64,000 bases of DNA, taken from the NCBI RefSeq assembly GCF_012927125.1, contig NZ_JABBFZ010000003.1:248001-312000 (forward strand), read 5' to 3'. The first letter of the stretch is position 1. The number at the start of each line of letters is the position of its first letter. The stretch is from Paraburkholderia antibiotica. Lineage in GTDB: Bacteria; Pseudomonadota; Gammaproteobacteria; Burkholderiales; Burkholderiaceae. Both the position numbers and the translations under genes were made by a program. This document shows, one piece after another, positions 42,445 to 52,683 of the stretch. The notes beneath the pieces were generated by a model, which made no database searches, had not been told where the DNA came from, and saw nothing but the letters and a program-made list of their open reading frames with translations.

Positions 42445-44703
42445 ATGGCAATCAACTTTGATAACCGCTACGACGGCCGCGCCGACGGCCGTTATGCGGA
42501 CGTGTCCGGACCGGGGACGCTGCATCTGTCGGACTGCCTGCGCACGCTCGTGCGCGGGCGGCGCACGATTCTGACGGTGACGCTGATCGCGCTCGCGCTC
42601 GGTAGCGCGTACGCGTTTCTCGCGCCACCGACCTATCGTGCGGACGTGCTGTTTCACGTCGAAGACAGGAGCGCCAATGCGAACGGGGCGGCGAGCGGCG
42701 CGGCACCGTCGTTCGCCGGCGGCTCCGACACGAAGCCGTCGACGGCCGCGCAGATCGAGTTGCTGAAGTCGCGACTCGTCAGCGAGGAAGCGGTGCGCGC
42801 GCTGCACCTCGACATCACGGCGACGCCGCGTTATCTGCCGGTGATCGGCGGGATGATCGCGGGTCTCGTGAACGGAAAGTGGGGCTTCAGGTTGCCGTCG
42901 TTCGTCAATCTGTCGGGCTTCGCGTGGGGCAACGAGAGCATTGCGGTGTCGCGCTTCGACACGACGAAGCAGATGTACGACGCCACCTTCACGCTGGTGG
43001 CGGGCAGTGACAACACGTTTATTCTGCGCGATCCGAACGGCAGCGCGATCCTGTCGGGACGCGTCGGCGAGACGGTGCAGACCGATACCGCCGACGGTCC
43101 GATCACGCTGCACGTCGACAGCATGGTCGGCGCGCCCGGTTCGCGCTTCAAGCTTGCGCGCGCGTCGACGCTCGGCACGGTGGACCGTTTGCAGAACACC
43201 GTGGTCGTGCAGGAAACCGCGCCGCAATCCGGCGTGATTCGCGTGAGCCTCGAAAGTGGCGACGCGGCGCTGACCGCGGCGATCGTCAACAACATGGCGC
43301 ACGAATTCGTGCGTCAGGACCTCGCGAACCGCTCGACCGAGACCGATCACACGCTCGCGTTTCTCGAGCAGCAACTGCCCGGCTTGCGCAAGGATGTCGA
43401 CGACGCGGAGCAACGCTACAACAAGTTCCGCAACGCGCACGGCACGGTCGATCCCGGCGAGGAAAGCCGGCTGCTGCTGCAGCAGGTCGTCGACAACAAG
43501 ACGCGGCTGCTCGATCTGCAGCAGCAACGCGTGGAGATGCTGCAGCGCTTCACGCCGAGCCATCCGGCCGTCGCCGCGCTCGATGCGCAGATCGCCGCGT
43601 TGCAGGGCGCGCAGGCCAACATGAACCACAGCGTCACGGCGATGCCCGATACCGAGCAGACCGCGCAGCGGCTCAAGCGTGATCTGCAGATGAAGACCGA
43701 GCAATACAACAATCTGCTGAACAGCGTGCAGCAACTGCGTGTCTCGCAGGCGGGTCAGGTGGGCGGCGTGCGCGTGGTCGATTTCGCCGAAACGCCCGAC
43801 GATCCGATTCGGCCGAAGCGCCTGCTGGTGATCCTGAGCGCGCTCGGCGGCGGCCTCGTGCTCGGCGTCCTGCTGACTTTCTTCAGGCGCGCGATGTATG
43901 GCGGCGTCGAGCGGCCCGACGAACTGGAAGCGATGCTCGGCGTGCCGGTGTTCGCGGCGGTGCCGCGCAGCCAGACCCAGTTGCGTCTGCAGGAAAGCGT
44001 GGCGATGCGCCGTCGCGGTCAGCACGTGCTCGCGCAGCAGGCGCCGGGCGATCTCGCGGTGGAAGGCGTGCGCAATCTGCGCACGTCGCTGCAACTGTCG
44101 CTCGATCACGCCGCCAACAACGTCGTGATGATCACCGGCTCGCGGCCCGATGCGGGCAAGTCGTTCCTGTCGGTGAATCTGTCGGCGCTGGTCGCGTCGG
44201 CGCACAAGCGCGTGCTGATCATCGACGGCGACATGCGGCGCGGCGACGTGCATTCGCATTTCGGCATCGCGCATCAACCAGGGCTTTCCGACGTGCTGCG
44301 CGGCGCCGATCTCGAGGCGGTCATCCAGCACGAAGTGATGCCCGGCCTCGACGTGATCCCGAAGGGCACGCTGCCGACGCATCCGGCCGAATTGCTGATG
44401 AGCCGGCGTTTCCAGACGATGCTCGACGAACTGAAGCCGCGCTATGACCTTGTGATCATCGATACGCCGCCGGTGCTCGCGGTCACCGACCCGACGCTGG
44501 TCGGCCGGTATGCGGCGACGACGCTGCTGGTGGTACGGCATGGTCGGCAGCCGCTCAGCGAAATCATCGAAACCGCCAAGCGGCTGCGCAATGGAGGGGT
44601 GGGCTTGCGCGGCGTGTTGCTTACCGATGTGCCGCAGGAGGGCGCGTTCCTTGGCTCGGGGTATCAGGGCGGCTATTACGGTTACGACAGTATTGCGGGT
44701 TGA
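42445..44703 (+). CDS. Wzc/BceF-like co-polymerase and BY-kinase (cluster 2)
   Basis: 752 aa from ATG 42445; GTG 42436 in frame would add three residues. TM1 about 38-58 (TILTVTLIALALGSAYAF), a periplasmic Wzz domain with long coiled coil, TM2 about 460-480, then the kinase with Walker A GSRPDAGKS near 567, A' IIDGDMRRG near 594 and B LVIIDTPP near 670. The Tyr tail is short, four Tyr in GYQGGYYGYD. It differs clearly from the cluster 1 paralogue. No tyrosine phosphatase gene lies in the cluster, unlike canonical bce or wca sets. Confidence 0.94.
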   Translation: MAINFDNRYDGRADGRYADVSGPGTLHLSDCLRTLVRGRRTILTVTLIALALGSAYAFLAPPTYRADVLFHVEDRSANANGAASGAAPSFAGGSDTKPSTAAQIELLKSRLVSEEAVRALHLDITATPRYLPVIGGMIAGLVNGKWGFRLPSFVNLSGFAWGNESIAVSRFDTTKQMYDATFTLVAGSDNTFILRDPNGSAILSGRVGETVQTDTADGPITLHVDSMVGAPGSRFKLARASTLGTVDRLQNTVVVQETAPQSGVIRVSLESGDAALTAAIVNNMAHEFVRQDLANRSTETDHTLAFLEQQLPGLRKDVDDAEQRYNKFRNAHGTVDPGEESRLLLQQVVDNKTRLLDLQQQRVEMLQRFTPSHPAVAALDAQIAALQGAQANMNHSVTAMPDTEQTAQRLKRDLQMKTEQYNNLLNSVQQLRVSQAGQVGGVRVVDFAETPDDPIRPKRLLVILSALGGGLVLGVLLTFFRRAMYGGVERPDELEAMLGVPVFAAVPRSQTQLRLQESVAMRRRGQHVLAQQAPGDLAVEGVRNLRTSLQLSLDHAANNVVMITGSRPDAGKSFLSVNLSALVASAHKRVLIIDGDMRRGDVHSHFGIAHQPGLSDVLRGADLEAVIQHEVMPGLDVIPKGTLPTHPAELLMSRRFQTMLDELKPRYDLVIIDTPPVLAVTDPTLVGRYAATTLLVVRHGRQPLSEIIETAKRLRNGGVGLRGVLLTDVPQEGAFLGSGYQGGYYGYDSIAG

Positions 44704-44743
44704 ATGCGCGCGCCGGTGCGCGGACGCGTTGCGCTGGATGAGG

Positions 44744-44772
44744 ACGAGGCCATCGGTGATGGCCTCGTTTTT
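44744..44772 (+). terminator. Intrinsic terminator ending cluster 2
   Basis: acgaggccatc / gatggcctcgt, 11 bp perfect, loop ggt, followed by a T-run. 40 nt after the Wzc stop. Confidence 0.9.
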
Positions 44773-44871
44773 GTTTAGGGTGGCTGAACTTTTTTGCTGG
44801 GCGATTTTTTGTTGCTGGTTTCCTGCGTGCTCGCCGTTTAGTGCTCTCAGGGCCCGCAGAGCACTCCGTGC

Positions 44872-46440
44872 CTAGTGATGACGCAGCAGGTCGCGCAGAT
44901 CGTTCGGTGGGACCGCGGCCACTTCGGCGGCGGGTTGTTGTACGGCTCGTGGTTCTGGGTCGCGTGCGGCCAGCGTCGCGACATGCGGCGCTTCGCGGCT
45001 TTCCTTGTTGCTTGCGTCGAGCGGCGATGCGCATCCCGCGTGTCCGCCGTTGCCGCAGCCGTGAGCGAAACCCGCTGATGCGACCCGCGCGTGTTCGGGC
45101 AGGCCGATGTCCTCGTGCTGGCGCCAGGCTTCGTGATTGTCCACTGACGCAGGGCGTGCAGTGGTCTGGGTGCTCGCTGCGATGATGCGCGGTTTGGGCG
45201 TCGGCTGATTACCTTGCCGGAGGGGGACGCGTGCGATCTTCGGATGCTGTAAAGCGCTGGCGTGAAGTGGGGTCGCGCGCGGCGGGTCGATTCGCGTGGG
45301 CGAGGTGCGTTGTGTGTCGGTGGAGGCGAGGGGCGCGCGGCGTACGGTGGTTGCGGGCGTGTTGCCGTTCGATGCGATGGCGGGTGCGGTGGTGTGCGTT
45401 GCCGTTGGCGCGGTTGCGATGACGGGCGCGGGGTGAGGTGCGGGCAACTGCATTGGCGTTGGCGTCTGCGTCGGTGGCGTAATTGGCGCGGGACGTACGG
45501 ACGAAGGTTGTGGCTGTTGCGCGACGTTTATGGGTGTTGGCCGCTGCGTAGCGCTGGTTTGCGATTGCGACGGTGCTTGCGTAGCGATGGCGAGCCGTGG
45601 CTGTGACGCGATGGAAGCGGTGGTTGGTGCGACCGTCGGTGTGGCTGCGATGACCAGCATTGATGTCGGCGGCGGCGTAACGGGCGTCGGACGTACGGAC
45701 GAGGGCGACGGGTGCGGCTGTTCTGCAACGACGACGGCTCTTGGTTGCTGAGTGACTGCTGCGAGCGACGGCTTCGGCCGCGTCGCGACGATTGGCGGTT
45801 GCGCGGCCACCGCGACAGTCGACGGTTGCTGCGCCACCGCGGCGGCCGGTAGCTGCTGGGCAACGTTCACACTATCCGACACCGGCCGTTGCGCGACGAC
45901 CGTCGGCGCAGCCGGCTTCCGATGTGCGACAAGCGACGGCGCAACGTGCGGCGTGCTCACTGCGCCGGCCAATGCGGCCGGCGCGTTACCGCTCGTCTCG
46001 TTGTCGTTGTGGGAAATGAAGCCGGCATACATGGCGCCGATCGCCGCGAGCACTGTCGCGGTGAGCACAACGGAACGCCGCAGCCGCCGGGAGCCGGGCG
46101 GCACGAACGTAGTTTCATCGATCGAGTCGTAGCGGCTCAGTTTGATTCGCGACGACACGGGCGCCGCTCCATAGCGCTGAAAAGCAGCCGACGCATGCGG
46201 CGGCTCCACGGATTCATATGGCCCAAGCGATTCGATCGACTCAAATGATTCGACCGGCCTGCGCGGCGCGGCGAGCGCCCTTGAGCGCGACACGCGCGAG
46301 CCGTGCCGGCCGGTTTGATCGAAGCCGTCCAGCGGCAACTCGTGGCACGCGGGGCACGGCGAGAAGCGGCCGGGCAGCGCCACGCCGCAGTACGCGCATT
46401 GATGGATGAACGGCTGGTCGGAGGTCGTGTCGCGCGGCAT
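44872..46440 (-). CDS. Zinc-ribbon membrane protein with long Pro/Thr/Ala-rich tail
   Basis: 522 aa from ATG 46440 (an upstream in-frame start at 46515 adds 25 residues). The N-terminus has a zinc-ribbon: CAYCGVALPGRFSPCPAC at about 14-31 (C-x2-C ... C-x2-C). After a polar stretch one membrane segment (VVLTATVLAAIGAMYAGFI near 130-148) follows, then about 300 residues rich in Pro, Thr, Gln, Ala and Val with repeated blocks, for example SSVRPTPVTPP and SSVRPAPITPP. The His/Cys-containing tail ends LLRHH. Family unknown; a tethered periplasmic scaffold similar in build to TonB/FtsN linkers is possible. Confidence 0.65.
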   Translation of the reverse strand: MPRDTTSDQPFIHQCAYCGVALPGRFSPCPACHELPLDGFDQTGRHGSRVSRSRALAAPRRPVESFESIESLGPYESVEPPHASAAFQRYGAAPVSSRIKLSRYDSIDETTFVPPGSRRLRRSVVLTATVLAAIGAMYAGFISHNDNETSGNAPAALAGAVSTPHVAPSLVAHRKPAAPTVVAQRPVSDSVNVAQQLPAAAVAQQPSTVAVAAQPPIVATRPKPSLAAVTQQPRAVVVAEQPHPSPSSVRPTPVTPPPTSMLVIAATPTVAPTTASIASQPRLAIATQAPSQSQTSATQRPTPINVAQQPQPSSVRPAPITPPTQTPTPMQLPAPHPAPVIATAPTATHTTAPAIASNGNTPATTVRRAPLASTDTQRTSPTRIDPPRATPLHASALQHPKIARVPLRQGNQPTPKPRIIAASTQTTARPASVDNHEAWRQHEDIGLPEHARVASAGFAHGCGNGGHAGCASPLDASNKESREAPHVATLAARDPEPRAVQQPAAEVAAVPPNDLRDLLRHH

Positions 46441-46524
46441 GGCCGGATCGCCCCACTGGCGTCGAAGGCCGACGCCATTAAAAATTATCGTTGTAACGAC
46501 GCCGGCAAACGGCATCGACCGGAA

Positions 46525-47193
46525 TTACTGGACGAAATAACCGCGTGCCTGCATGCATGCGCTGTAAGCGGCCCAATAGCGCGTCATCGGCGGCTCGGGG
46601 GCAGGCAGCGGCGGCAGCTTGACGCCCGATCCCGCATTGGCCTGCAACGAGGCGTCCGGTGCGCCCGGTGTGCCGAGGCTTGCGCTCGCGGCAGGAGTGG
46701 CGGCTTGCGTCGTCGTTGCGGGTGCGGTGGCTGATGCACCGGCCGCAGCGGTGGCTGCTGTGTTGGTGCCAGCGGTCCCGCCCGCGGTCCCGGCGGTCGC
46801 GCCAGGTGTACCGCCCGCGTCTGCCGCGGCCTCGTTCGCCGGTTTCGCCGACGAAGCCCCCATCGGCGCGGCGGCCGTCGGTGCGCTTGCGGCGTCCGGC
46901 ATGCTCGCGCTCCACGGCAGCGGCGTGGCGGAGAAGGAACTGGGCGGCAGCGGTGGCTTCGACGGTACGCCCGTCGACGAGCTCTTTGCGGCGGGCGTCG
47001 GACGCGGCGGGATCTGCGACTCGTGAACCATGCTGACCTTGCTGACCCGGCTCGCTTCCGCGTAGCACATCGCGTTATCGATGCCGCGCTCGTACGGGCT
47101 CTGACTTCGCATCGGATAGGTGAGCGGTCGCCATGCGAACGCGGCGGTGCTCGTCATCAGGAGCACGAGTACGGTATATGTTTTAGAAGTCAT
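46525..47193 (-). CDS. Exported Ala/Thr/Pro-rich protein with C-terminal CMQARGY motif
   Basis: 222 aa from ATG 47193, GGGAG 8 nt upstream. Signal peptide (TYTVLVLLMTSTAAFA, cleavage near residue 20). The middle 120 residues are low complexity. The conserved-looking parts are the start of the mature protein (YERGIDNAMCYAEASRVSKV) and the end (TRYWAAYSACMQARGYFVQ), which each carry one Cys and together resemble small Burkholderia envelope proteins. Function unknown. Same strand as, and 84 bp upstream of, the zinc-ribbon gene, so possibly one operon. Confidence 0.65.
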   Translation of the reverse strand: MTSKTYTVLVLLMTSTAAFAWRPLTYPMRSQSPYERGIDNAMCYAEASRVSKVSMVHESQIPPRPTPAAKSSSTGVPSKPPLPPSSFSATPLPWSASMPDAASAPTAAAPMGASSAKPANEAAADAGGTPGATAGTAGGTAGTNTAATAAAGASATAPATTTQAATPAASASLGTPGAPDASLQANAGSGVKLPPLPAPEPPMTRYWAAYSACMQARGYFVQ

Positions 47194-47476
47194 CGCAGTC
47201 ACTCCCGCAGCGATGTTTCGCCTTTTGTTAGTGTTGTCCATGCGCGCTTGCGTTGCCAGCCTGTTGGGTGGCGGGTCGCGTGTCGTGGTCGGTGGCGCGC
47301 GGCCGGGCAGGCAATCGAAAGCTGCCTGATCGAGCGTAACACCCGCTATTGGCGACGCGATGCGTCGGATAGCGCGCGAAAACGCCATCGTGCTGTCCAT
47401 TGAGGACATCGCACGCGAGGTGGCACGGAAGCTCGGGACAATCCCTGAGCGCATATCGGAGTATCGGGAGCCGATG

Positions 47477-47872
47477 ATGAAAAACCAGTCGTATTGCCGC
47501 CGTGCGCGCTGCGCGGCGGTATTGCTGTCGATGCTGTCGCTCGCCGTGCCGCTGGCCGGCCACGCGAGCGAAGAGGGCGCGAACCTGCAGGCCGAGACGG
47601 CCGGCGAACGGGCGAGCTTCGCGCAGGCGTTTTGCGAGGTGTCGCCCGAGCAGATCGGCAACTACAAGGAGCGACTCAGGAAGCGGCTGACCGAAGCGAC
47701 CAACTTCGACCAGCACTGGGATACGGGCTGGCGTCGCGCGCAGAGCAACAATAACCAGATGAGCGGGCTGCGCGAACGCGATCCGGCGGAATTCGCGTCG
47801 CGCATCAAGGTCAACTGCGAGCGGCTGAAGTGGATGGCGCAGAATTCGTTACACGCGCCGGCGCGCAAGTAA
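47477..47872 (+). CDS. Small exported protein of unknown function
   Basis: 131 aa from ATG 47477, six nt after a GGGAG box; the ATG at 47474 is only three nt from it. Signal peptide (RCAAVLLSMLSLAVPLAGHA, cleavage near residue 30). The mature part is helical and charged (QIGNYKERLRKRLTEATNFD) with two Cys (AFCEV, NCERL). No family recognised. Divergent from the 46525-47193 gene. Confidence 0.65.
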   Translation: MKNQSYCRRARCAAVLLSMLSLAVPLAGHASEEGANLQAETAGERASFAQAFCEVSPEQIGNYKERLRKRLTEATNFDQHWDTGWRRAQSNNNQMSGLRERDPAEFASRIKVNCERLKWMAQNSLHAPARK

Positions 47873-48174
47873 GGGCGGCGCGCCGGTGTCACGCGTCACG
47901 CGCGGCGGCTGCGCTGCGATCTTATGCGCGTTAGGACGGGGGTTTTCCCTGGAAAGCCCGGTGACCGTGCCGCGAATGAGGGTTTGCAGGCGCAGCCGGC
48001 GCCCGGGCGTCGCTCGCGCGCCGTGTCGGGTCGAACTTTAAGTTCGTGCCGCAAGTCTTTGTTTTTTATTGAATTCACGCTCCACGTGAATGATCGTGCG
48101 GGCGCCCTCGGCCGGCGCGACGTGCGGTAAAAGGGCGTTGGCTGCCCCTCCGAACCCCTCTCGTCCCCCACTTC

Positions 48175-48203
48175 TTGAATTTGTCACTACCCGTCCATAT
48201 AAT
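48175..48203 (+). promoter_or_regulatory. groESL promoter
   Basis: -35 ttgaat (48175-48180), 17-bp spacer, -10 tataat (48198-48203). A housekeeping-type promoter; the overlapping cttgaa also resembles a heat-shock sigma -35. Confidence 0.75.
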
Positions 48204-48229
48204 TAGCACTCGCTGCACGAGAGTGCTAA
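48203..48229. promoter_or_regulatory. CIRCE operator (HrcA site)
   Basis: ttagcactc - 9 nt - gagtgctaa, a perfect CIRCE inverted repeat, overlapping the last base of the -10 box. HrcA repressor binding here would block the groESL promoter until heat or misfolding stress. Confidence 0.95.
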
Positions 48230-48302
48230 CAACATCGCCGGTTGGCTCAGCCAATCGGGTTTTCTCAGCGTTCTTCAGTCTCAATCAAAGAGAGGAGTAT
48301 GT

Positions 48303-48593
48303 ATGAACCTTCGTCCTTTGCATGATCGCGTGATCGTCAAGCGTCTGGATCAAGAAACCAAGACCGCGTCGGGCATCGTGATCCCCGAAGCCGCAGCGGA
48401 AAAGCCGGATCAAGGCGAAATCCTCGCAGTCGGCCCGGGCAAGCGCGACGACAAGGGCGCAGCTATTGCGCTCGACGTGAAGGTCGGTGACCGCGTCCTG
48501 TTCGGCAAGTACGCAGGCCAGACCGTCAAGGTCGACGGCAACGAACTGCTCGTGATGCGCGAAGAAGACATCATGGCCGTGGTGCAGAAGTAA
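48303..48593 (+). CDS. groES: Co-chaperonin GroES
   Basis: 96 aa, the standard length. [18 protein letters not shown] at the start, the mobile loop ([14 protein letters not shown], about 17-30) that docks GroEL, and the roof/end motif [14 protein letters not shown] heptamer that caps the GroEL folding chamber in the cytosol. AGAGGAG lies upstream of the ATG. First gene of the groESL operon under CIRCE control, 53 bp before groEL. Confidence 0.99.
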   Translation: MNLRPLHDRVIVKRLDQETKTASGIVIPEAAAEKPDQGEILAVGPGKRDDKGAAIALDVKVGDRVLFGKYAGQTVKVDGNELLVMREEDIMAVVQK

Positions 48594-48643
48594 GCGCAAC
48601 GTCGCTACTTCCCCGGTTATATCTCAAGAATTCAAGGAGTTAG

Positions 48644-50287
<1,644 letters not shown>

Positions 50288-50381
50288 TTCCGCTCGGGTC
50301 TTGCGGTTCAGCCTCGCGGTTGGGCCGCATCACGGGACCCGGATGGAAGTCCAGCGGGGAAGCGCGTCGCAAGACGTGCTT

Positions 50382-50425
50382 CCCCAAAGAAAAAACCCGC
50401 AGAAATGCGGGTTTTTTCTTTGGGG
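50382..50425. terminator. 20-bp perfect bidirectional terminator
   Basis: A 20-bp perfect stem from 50382 to 50425 with tetraloop gaaa; each arm carries an A6/T6 run next to cccgca/tgcggg, so it serves groEL (+) and the convergent cysC (-). Confidence 0.95.
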
Positions 50426-50453
50426 CCGGCGAAACGCTCAGGAAATTTCCGAA

Positions 50454-51092
50454 TCAGGCTCTTGCCGTATGGACGGCCGGCTGTGCTGCTGTCTCGAGGC
50501 AATGGTCACGCAGATAGCTGAAGATCTGCGCAACGCTCTCGGCGGGACTCAGCGTGCCCGTGTCGACGCGCAGCTCGGGAGCATCCGGTGCTTCATACGG
50601 CGCCGACACGCCGGTGAACGAACTGATTTCGCCGGACCGTGCCTTCGCATACAGGCCTTTCGGGTCGCGGCTCTGACAGGTGGCGAGCGAGGCGGACACA
50701 TAAGTCTCGACGAACTTGTCGGGGCCGATGATTTCGCGCGCCATCTCGCGGTCTTCACGGATCGGCGAGATCAGCGCGGTGATCACGATCAGGCCGGCGT
50801 CGTTCATCAACTGGGCGACGTGGGCAACGCGGCGGATGTTTTCGCGGCGGTCCTCCCGCGCGAAGCCGAGGTCGCTGGCGAGGCCGTGGCGGACGTTGTC
50901 GCCGTCCAGCACGTAGCACGCGTGGCCTAGCGCGATCAGTTGCGCTTCGAGCGCGAACGCGAGCGTCGATTTGCCGGCGCCGGACAGGCCGGTCAGCCAG
51001 ATCGTCGCCGGTTTCTGGCGAAACATGCGCATGCGGTCCTGTGCGGCGATCGTGCCGTGAAAGCGTTGCAGGAAGTTCGGCGGCTCTTTCAT
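50454..51092 (-). CDS. cysC: Adenylylsulfate (APS) kinase
   Basis: 212 aa from ATG 51092, with GAGGAA upstream. P-loop GLSGAGKST at 35-43, then YVLDGDNVRHGLASDLGF near 62 and a TALISPIREDRE block with the family's reactive Ser region. It phosphorylates APS at the 3' position to give PAPS. A C-terminal stretch of about 20 residues is dispensable-looking. It lies 26 bp downstream of a sulfotransferase gene on the same strand, so the PAPS made is probably for sulfation rather than sulfate reduction; no cysDN, cysH or cysI is near. Confidence 0.95.
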   Translation of the reverse strand: MKEPPNFLQRFHGTIAAQDRMRMFRQKPATIWLTGLSGAGKSTLAFALEAQLIALGHACYVLDGDNVRHGLASDLGFAREDRRENIRRVAHVAQLMNDAGLIVITALISPIREDREMAREIIGPDKFVETYVSASLATCQSRDPKGLYAKARSGEISSFTGVSAPYEAPDAPELRVDTGTLSPAESVAQIFSYLRDHCLETAAQPAVHTARA

Positions 51093-51118
51093 GGATGGAT
51101 TCCTCATTCTGCTGACGC

Positions 51119-52330
51119 TCATTCGCAGTGCCAGCCTTGCCGCCACGTGCCGGCGTTGTGCAAGCTTTCGGTCGAGTCGGCGATGGCGACGCGAAAGCCT
51201 TCCGGCGTGCCGTCCGGCAGCGGAATCGAAAAGCCGGTCCGCGCGCTCGGATAGCCGGCGCTCGCGACGTCCGGCCGGGGTTCGCCGCTCCAGCCGGTCG
51301 CAACGATTTGCGTGCCGACGCGCACTTCGAGCGGCACCTGTCGGTCCGGCCGGGTCAGATTGACCGCCCACCCCGACACGACGCCATCGCGCACGGTGTC
51401 GACGAAACCGTCGAACAGATCGACCGACGCCGGCTGCCGGCTGCGCGCGAATTTCAGATAGTCGTTGATCGGGGCGAGATCGAAACGGCGAATCACCTCG
51501 TGGACCTTCGACAGAAACGAGCCGTCGAAGCCGAAAACCGTCGAACTGAAGACGTGCGGATTCTCGAGCTGATTGATTTCGGCCTGAATCACGTGGACCA
51601 ATTCCAGCGCGTTCGAAAAGATGCTACCGGCTTCTTTCGCATACGTATCGACGATACGATTCGCGTCCTGAAAGAGTTCGTAATCGAGTCTATTGTCTTC
51701 GATAAATTTTTGTCGCGCGGTATCGCTTAAAGGGCGTCTGTCTTTCGATAAGCTGCTAGTGCGGTTGGTTTCGAAATAAAACGGCAAATTCAATTCGCTC
51801 GCGCCGCAAAGCCGCAGCAGGAATTCGCTCATGTTTTCGCAAACGCCGACTGTGCCGATATGCTCGCGCAGATGGGTTCGCGCAATCGCGAGACTCGCTT
51901 CATTGGCGACCGGTTCGCCGCTGAGCATATGCACGAACAGATTTCTGCCGCCGAGCGATTCGCCGACCCATTCGTCGAGCGACAGCGCGCCTTGCTGCGC
52001 GAGCGCTTCGTCGGGCGATACGCTGACGCCGCGCATGACTTCGCCGTTCTTGCCGTTCGCCGCGTACCAGTAATGCGAGATCTGGCGCGCGAGCGGATCG
52101 CGCAGGATCGTGCAGTAATTGACCGGATATCTGACGATGCGGTGAATGCCATAGGGTCGATGTCCGCCGCCAATACGGTTTTCGAGCAGTCTCGCGCGGT
52201 AGTTTTCCCCGTTGGACTGATCCCAATCGAAATTAATAAACTGGTCTTTACCTTTATTCAAATCAAAAAACGAAATAACGGTCGAACCGCCGCATTTCGG
52301 GGGATGAATGAAAAAGATAGGAAAAGACAT
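51119..52330 (-). CDS. PAPS-dependent sulfotransferase with C-terminal beta-sandwich
   Basis: 403 aa from ATG 52330; no clear ribosome site, and the frame is open upstream to 52483 without homology. The 5'-phosphosulfate loop is FFIHPPKCGGST at 6-17 and the 3'-phosphate motif ILRDPLARQISHYWY at 75-89, as in the Sulfotransfer_2 group acting on carbohydrates. The last 90 residues (from about 310, VDTVRDGVVSGWAVNLTRPD) form a beta-rich module also seen appended to bacterial glycosyltransferases. It should sulfate a sugar, perhaps exopolysaccharide or a glycolipid. The first two thirds have lower GC than the neighbours, suggesting acquisition. Confidence 0.85.
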   Translation of the reverse strand: MSFPIFFIHPPKCGGSTVISFFDLNKGKDQFINFDWDQSNGENYRARLLENRIGGGHRPYGIHRIVRYPVNYCTILRDPLARQISHYWYAANGKNGEVMRGVSVSPDEALAQQGALSLDEWVGESLGGRNLFVHMLSGEPVANEASLAIARTHLREHIGTVGVCENMSEFLLRLCGASELNLPFYFETNRTSSLSKDRRPLSDTARQKFIEDNRLDYELFQDANRIVDTYAKEAGSIFSNALELVHVIQAEINQLENPHVFSSTVFGFDGSFLSKVHEVIRRFDLAPINDYLKFARSRQPASVDLFDGFVDTVRDGVVSGWAVNLTRPDRQVPLEVRVGTQIVATGWSGEPRPDVASAGYPSARTGFSIPLPDGTPEGFRVAIADSTESLHNAGTWRQGWHCE

Positions 52331-52597
52331 GTGGGGACATATGACAATTTTGTGATGGGTAAAGTCTAGTCGCACGATTGCAATGAGGTTGTAACGTTTA
52401 ATTACGCGATACAACAGTCGCTTACATGGTCCGCGCAGCGTTTGTGCTGTTATGCGAAATAAATCGACGAAGGCCACGCCCATATGGCGTACGCACCGCA
52501 GCGTTAGCTGATGGAGGTCGTCTCAAATTTGCCGGTTATTTTTTTGATATTTAGTAAATCGGCAAAAATTGCAGATCAGAAAAATGCGATGAAATGT

Positions 52598-52622
52598 AAA
52601 AAAACCCGCCTCTGAGCGGGTT
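52598..52622 (-). terminator. Intrinsic terminator of thiD
   Basis: aacccgc / gcgggtt stem, 6-nt loop; on the minus strand it is followed by seven T (the A-run at 52598-52604). It ends the thiD transcript 60 nt after its stop. Confidence 0.8.
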
Positions 52623-52683
52623 GTTTCTGGTGGACTGGGGACGGCTCGATTCGCATGACGTGACGCGAGTCGTCGGGCGTCGC

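Larger units (their letters stand above)
47873..48302. other. groES upstream region
   Basis: 430 bp holding the groESL promoter, the CIRCE operator and the leader. An inverted repeat attcacg/cgtgaat lies at 48073-48091. No gene supported. Confidence 0.6.
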
